From Kitasatospora gansuensis (GTDB lineage Bacteria > Actinomycetota > Actinomycetes > Streptomycetales > Streptomycetaceae), in contig NZ_JACHJR010000001.1 in the NCBI RefSeq assembly GCF_014203705.1, positions 3,038,001 to 3,102,000 of the forward strand: DNA of 64,000 nucleotides, in the 5' to 3' direction. A model generated the notes under the pieces. The model had not been told where the DNA came from, did not search any database, and saw only the letters and a program-made list of their open reading frames with translations. The position numbers and the translations under genes are program-made. This document shows positions 62,283-64,000 of this stretch, one piece after another. Positions within the stretch are counted from its first letter, which is position 1, and the number at the start of each line of letters is the position of its first letter.

Positions 62283-62789
62283 CTACCGGAGCGACCGGGC
62301 GAACTCGGTGAGCTCGTCCCAGCCGGCGGTGCCGGTGACCACGGTGGTGGCGCCGCCGCTCTGGACCACCAGGGCCCGGTACGACTTGCCCTGGTAGCGC
62401 TGCCACTCCTGGCCGCCGACCGTCGTCGTGGTGCCCTCGGGCTTCGCGCCCTCGACCGCGTCGGTGATCGCCTTCTCGCGGGGCTCCAGGCTCTGCTCGA
62501 CCGCCGCGTACTGGCCGCCGGGCGTCAGGAAGCCCAGGTGCCAGGCCTTGGGGCGCTTCTTGTCCTGGTTGTACTCGACCGAGGTGGCCTTCCACTGCTC
62601 GGACAGGCCCTCCGGAGCCAGCACCGGGTACGGCGCGGCGCGCTTGGCCGAGGCCGCCGAGGAGCGGTAGTCGACCGCCTTCAGCCCCGAGCCCTCGGAG
62701 TGCGGGATGAAGAGGTACCCGACGAAGACCACGCCACCGATCGCCAGCATCGACAGGATCATGTCCCGTACCGTCTGCCGGCCTCTCAT
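62283..62789 (-). CDS. DUF4245 domain membrane-anchored protein
   Basis: A 168-aa protein with a single N-terminal membrane anchor (VRDMILSMLAIGGVVFVGYL, about 7-26) and an extracytoplasmic domain of about 135 residues containing WHLGFLTPGGQYAAVEQS and GQEWQRYQG. Conserved next to glpX in streptomycetes; function unknown. ATG 62789 has AGGGA upstream; the open frame extends to 63236 across the glpX promoter and start and is not coding there. Confidence 0.85.
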   Translation of the reverse strand: MRGRQTVRDMILSMLAIGGVVFVGYLFIPHSEGSGLKAVDYRSSAASAKRAAPYPVLAPEGLSEQWKATSVEYNQDKKRPKAWHLGFLTPGGQYAAVEQSLEPREKAITDAVEGAKPEGTTTTVGGQEWQRYQGKSYRALVVQSGGATTVVTGTAGWDELTEFARSLR

Positions 62790-63018
62790 GCTGCTTTTCC
62801 CTGCCACCCCCTCATCGTGAACCATCCCCTCCCCCGCCCCCACCACCGGGGTCCTCCCGGACGGGTGAATCCGGCCGGGAAGACGCGCTGGGAGGCCAGC
62901 CGGGGGTGCGCCACAGACAGCCATCCGGTCGGCAGATACGATCGCAGGACCCTCATCACGGCGTTCGACCTGGCATTTGTCGGGCGCTCTGGCCGTCGCG
63001 TACAGAGAGGTATCGACG

Positions 63019-64000
63019 ATGACCGCCCAGCACAGCAACTTCCCCAGCTCCCTGATCGTGGCCCCGGAGGCCCCCGATCGGAACCTCGCCCTCGAGCTCG
63101 TCCGGGTCACCGAGGCCGCCGCCATGGCGGCCGGCCGATGGGTCGGCCGGGGCGACAAGAACGGCGCCGACGGCGCGGCCGTCAAGGCCATGCGCACCCT
63201 CGTCTCCACCGTGTCGATGAACGGCGTGGTCGTCATCGGTGAGGGCGAGAAGGACGAAGCCCCGATGCTCTACAACGGCGAACGCGTCGGCGACGGCACC
63301 GGCGCCGAGTGCGACGTCGCGGTCGACCCCGTGGACGGCACCACCCTCACCGCCAAGGGCATGGCCAACGCCGTCGCCGTCCTCGCCGTCGCCGACCGCG
63401 GCACCATGTTCGACCCCAGCGCCGTCTTCTACATGGACAAGCTGGTCTGCGGCCCCGAAGCCGCCGACTACGTCGACATCACCGCCCCCGCCGCCGTCAA
63501 CATCCGCCGCGTCGCCAAGGCCAAGGGCAGCTCCGTCGAGGACGTCACCGTCATGGTGCTCGACCGCCCCCGCCACGAGGGCCTGGTCAAGGAGATCCGC
63601 GAGGCCGGCGCCCGGATCAAGTTCATCACCGACGGCGACGTCGCCGGCGCCATCATGACCGCCCGCGCCGGCACCGGCGTCGACCTGCTCATGGGCATCG
63701 GCGGCACCCCCGAAGGCATCATCGCCGCCTGCGCCATGAAGTGCATGGGCGGCGTGATCCAGGGCCGCCTGTGGCCCAAGGACGACGCCGAACGCCAGAA
63801 GGCACTGGACGCCGGCCACGACCTCGACCGCGTCCTCACCACCGACGACCTCGTCAGCGGCGAGAACGTCTTCTTCGTCGCCACCGGCATCACCGACGGC
63901 GAACTCCTCCGCGGCGTCCACTACCGCCAGGCCACCGCCACCACCAGCTCCCTGGTGATGCGCTCCAAGAGCGGAACGATCCGTCAGATCGACTCCACCC
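63019..64000 (+). CDS. glpX: Class II fructose-1,6-bisphosphatase GlpX (partial, C-terminus outside window)
   Basis: Gluconeogenic phosphatase converting fructose-1,6-bisphosphate to fructose 6-phosphate. First 327 residues are present, close to full length. Metal and substrate motifs [23 protein letters not shown] and [20 protein letters not shown] identify the GlpX family. GAGAGG precedes ATG 63019. The frame is open to the right edge of the window. Confidence 0.96.
   Translation, partial: MTAQHSNFPSSLIVAPEAPDRNLALELVRVTEAAAMAAGRWVGRGDKNGADGAAVKAMRTLVSTVSMNGVVVIGEGEKDEAPMLYNGERVGDGTGAECDVAVDPVDGTTLTAKGMANAVAVLAVADRGTMFDPSAVFYMDKLVCGPEAADYVDITAPAAVNIRRVAKAKGSSVEDVTVMVLDRPRHEGLVKEIREAGARIKFITDGDVAGAIMTARAGTGVDLLMGIGGTPEGIIAACAMKCMGGVIQGRLWPKDDAERQKALDAGHDLDRVLTTDDLVSGENVFFVATGITDGELLRGVHYRQATATTSSLVMRSKSGTIRQIDST

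Noticed and set aside
62790..63236. N-terminal extension of the DUF4245 protein
   Set aside because: It is antisense to the glpX promoter and start; the ATG at 62789 directly precedes the membrane anchor.

Overview
The window is high-GC actinobacterial DNA, most likely from a Streptomyces or Kitasatospora species. It carries mycothiol biosynthesis (mshB), a polyphosphate glucokinase, multi-PAS SpoIIE phosphatases and several leaderless promoters. The order typA, oligopeptide transporters, mshB on one side and ychF, ppgK, ispH, xseA, xseB, nitroreductase, DUF4245, glpX on the other is, from memory, the streptomycete core arrangement around the bldK locus of S. coelicolor.

Layout. 1-2424: an ABC-2 exporter followed by a DesK-type histidine kinase, cut by the left edge. 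2552-8835: a DPP-IV-like peptidase, a small membrane protein, mshB with a DUF6113 protein, and a proline-rich membrane protein with peptidoglycan-binding-like domains. 9374-27280: three complete Opp/Dpp-type peptide ABC importers, 15 genes. One is on the plus strand. Two tandem paralogous copies are on the minus strand and look like a duplicated operon. All three carry a hairpin between the binding-protein gene and the next permease gene, and both outer promoter regions contain repeated TGTCYG boxes. 27695-31524: typA and an orphan peptide-binding lipoprotein.

31718-46966 is more variable. It holds two large SpoIIE phosphatases on either side of a secreted beta-helix/PKD protein, a Nudix hydrolase, a methyltransferase, a flavin/PLP-fold oxidase-like protein, a HAD phosphatase, a RibD split into two genes, an SDR and a divergent LysR regulator. 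This stretch also contains two families of palindromic intergenic repeats, one near 31.6 and 40.3 kb and one near 43.4 and 44.8 kb.

46967-52554 looks like an accessory island between lysR and ychF. It contains an intact IS4-type transposase gene whose catalytic residues are replaced, a small lanthipeptide precursor with a LanL-like lyase-kinase-cyclase, a double ABM-domain protein, and a YefM-YoeB toxin-antitoxin pair with a perfect operator palindrome. The lanthipeptide pair is the best candidate for an undescribed system. 52624-64000 returns to housekeeping genes: ychF, a VOC protein, DUF6542, ppgK, ispH, an APC permease, a TerD/TerA-like protein, xseA, a GNAT enzyme, xseB, a RutE-like nitroreductase, DUF4245 and glpX, which is cut by the right edge. 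No tRNA, rRNA or CRISPR was seen.
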